A stretch of DNA of 51,720 nucleotides from Vulcanimicrobiota bacterium (lineage in GTDB: Bacteria > Vulcanimicrobiota > Xenobia > Xenobiales > JADMJV01): NCBI GenBank assembly GCA_017307785.1, contig JAFKGI010000050.1, positions 1 to 51,720 of the forward strand, in the 5' to 3' direction. Each line of letters begins with the position of its first letter. Position 1 is the stretch's first letter. The position numbers and the translations under genes are program-made. Shown piece by piece: positions 51,511-51,720 of this stretch. A model generated the notes under the pieces. The model did not search any database. It had not been told where the DNA came from and saw only the letters and a list, made by a program, of their open reading frames with translations.

Positions 51511-51720
51511 CTAATCACCATAGGGATAGACAGTCACTTCCTGACTTTCTTGTAGACCGAGTTCGTTGACAATTTTCTGAGGAATTTCCAAATTGAGGTT
51601 CTTTTTTGAGACGCCCTTGGCCTTATAAGTGCCCAGCATGCGCCCGTCCATATCTTCGACGGCAATCTGGAAGGCAGACTTGGCATTGAACCCCCACCCG
51701 CGGGCATATTCCAGATCGAG
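51511..51720 (-). CDS. Partial gene at window edge, first of the LC7 operon
   Basis: Only the last 69 codons and the TAG stop (51511-51513) are present. The end LEIPQKIVNELGLQESQEVTVYPYGD looks like the C-terminal half of an AbrB/SpoVT-type swapped-hairpin motif (IP-K--ELGL--G-E). This is suggestive only. It lies five bases upstream of the LC7 gene on the same strand, so it is probably part of the same operon. Confidence 0.6.
   Translation of the reverse strand, partial: LDLEYARGWGFNAKSAFQIAVEDMDGRMLGTYKAKGVSKKNLNLEIPQKIVNELGLQESQEVTVYPYGD

Overview
The window is a GC-rich, densely coded bacterial chromosome segment of mostly single-copy housekeeping and signalling genes. No phage, plasmid or insertion sequence is visible. 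The envelope is of the Gram-negative type: a TetR-controlled periplasmic adaptor, RND pump and TolC-like channel (9634-16015), plus secreted proteins with signal peptides. GTG and TTG starts are common, stop/start overlaps are frequent, and most convergent gene pairs overlap at their 3' ends. The mix of long coiled-coil, TPR and roadblock/LC7 proteins, Ser/Thr kinase and PP2C phosphatase, and PPi-type phosphofructokinase points to a large-genome, environmental, deep-branching lineage. I cannot place it in a phylum from the sequence alone.

Layout. 1-3071: a J-domain/TPR protein, a TPR protein, a GNAT acetyltransferase and a secreted unknown. 3072-8919: a structured leader, then hipB-hipA-sbcD-sbcC in one direction; the SbcD has lost three metal-ligand residues while SbcC looks intact. 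8924-16037: an XRE regulator and the efflux operon. 16162-19806: a 1214-residue coiled-coil protein with an internal duplication. 19792-24989: phosphofructokinase, an MBL hydrolase, a cluster of RNA hairpins, a TPR-like protein, and an acyl-CoA carboxylase beta subunit coupled to an unknown gene. 24973-27125: ferredoxin, a Crp-like regulator carrying an extra N-terminal HTH, and a tail-anchored kinase. 27277-31956: a lysozyme-like protein, secreted GH31 glucosidase, LuxR-type regulator, small secreted protein and glycosyltransferase. 31975-33873: a PP2C phosphatase between two blocks of an unrecognised repeat family. 33903-34350: a complete tmRNA gene with promoter, leader hairpin and terminator. 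34376-39882: CARDB protein, alkyltransferase-like protein, a short His-rich ORF plus MarR, a CHAP-like secreted protein, a small membrane gene broken by a stop codon, a multipass membrane protein, YebC and a hydrophobic unknown. 39883-46597: MutS, FabZ, a hyperacidic protein, a membrane histidine kinase, a SpoVG-like protein and DprA. 46561-51720: an O-antigen-ligase/TPR membrane protein, then a signalling operon with two roadblock/LC7 proteins and a stand-alone receiver domain, whose first gene runs off the window.

How the genes work together. HipBA and SbcDC appear to share a transcript, linking a toxin-antitoxin pair to a DNA-end-processing ATPase. MutS and DprA add DNA repair and transformation functions. 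The efflux operon is probably self-regulated through two palindromes ahead of tetR. The LC7/receiver operon resembles the small-GTPase polarity and motility modules of other bacteria, though no GTPase lies inside the window.
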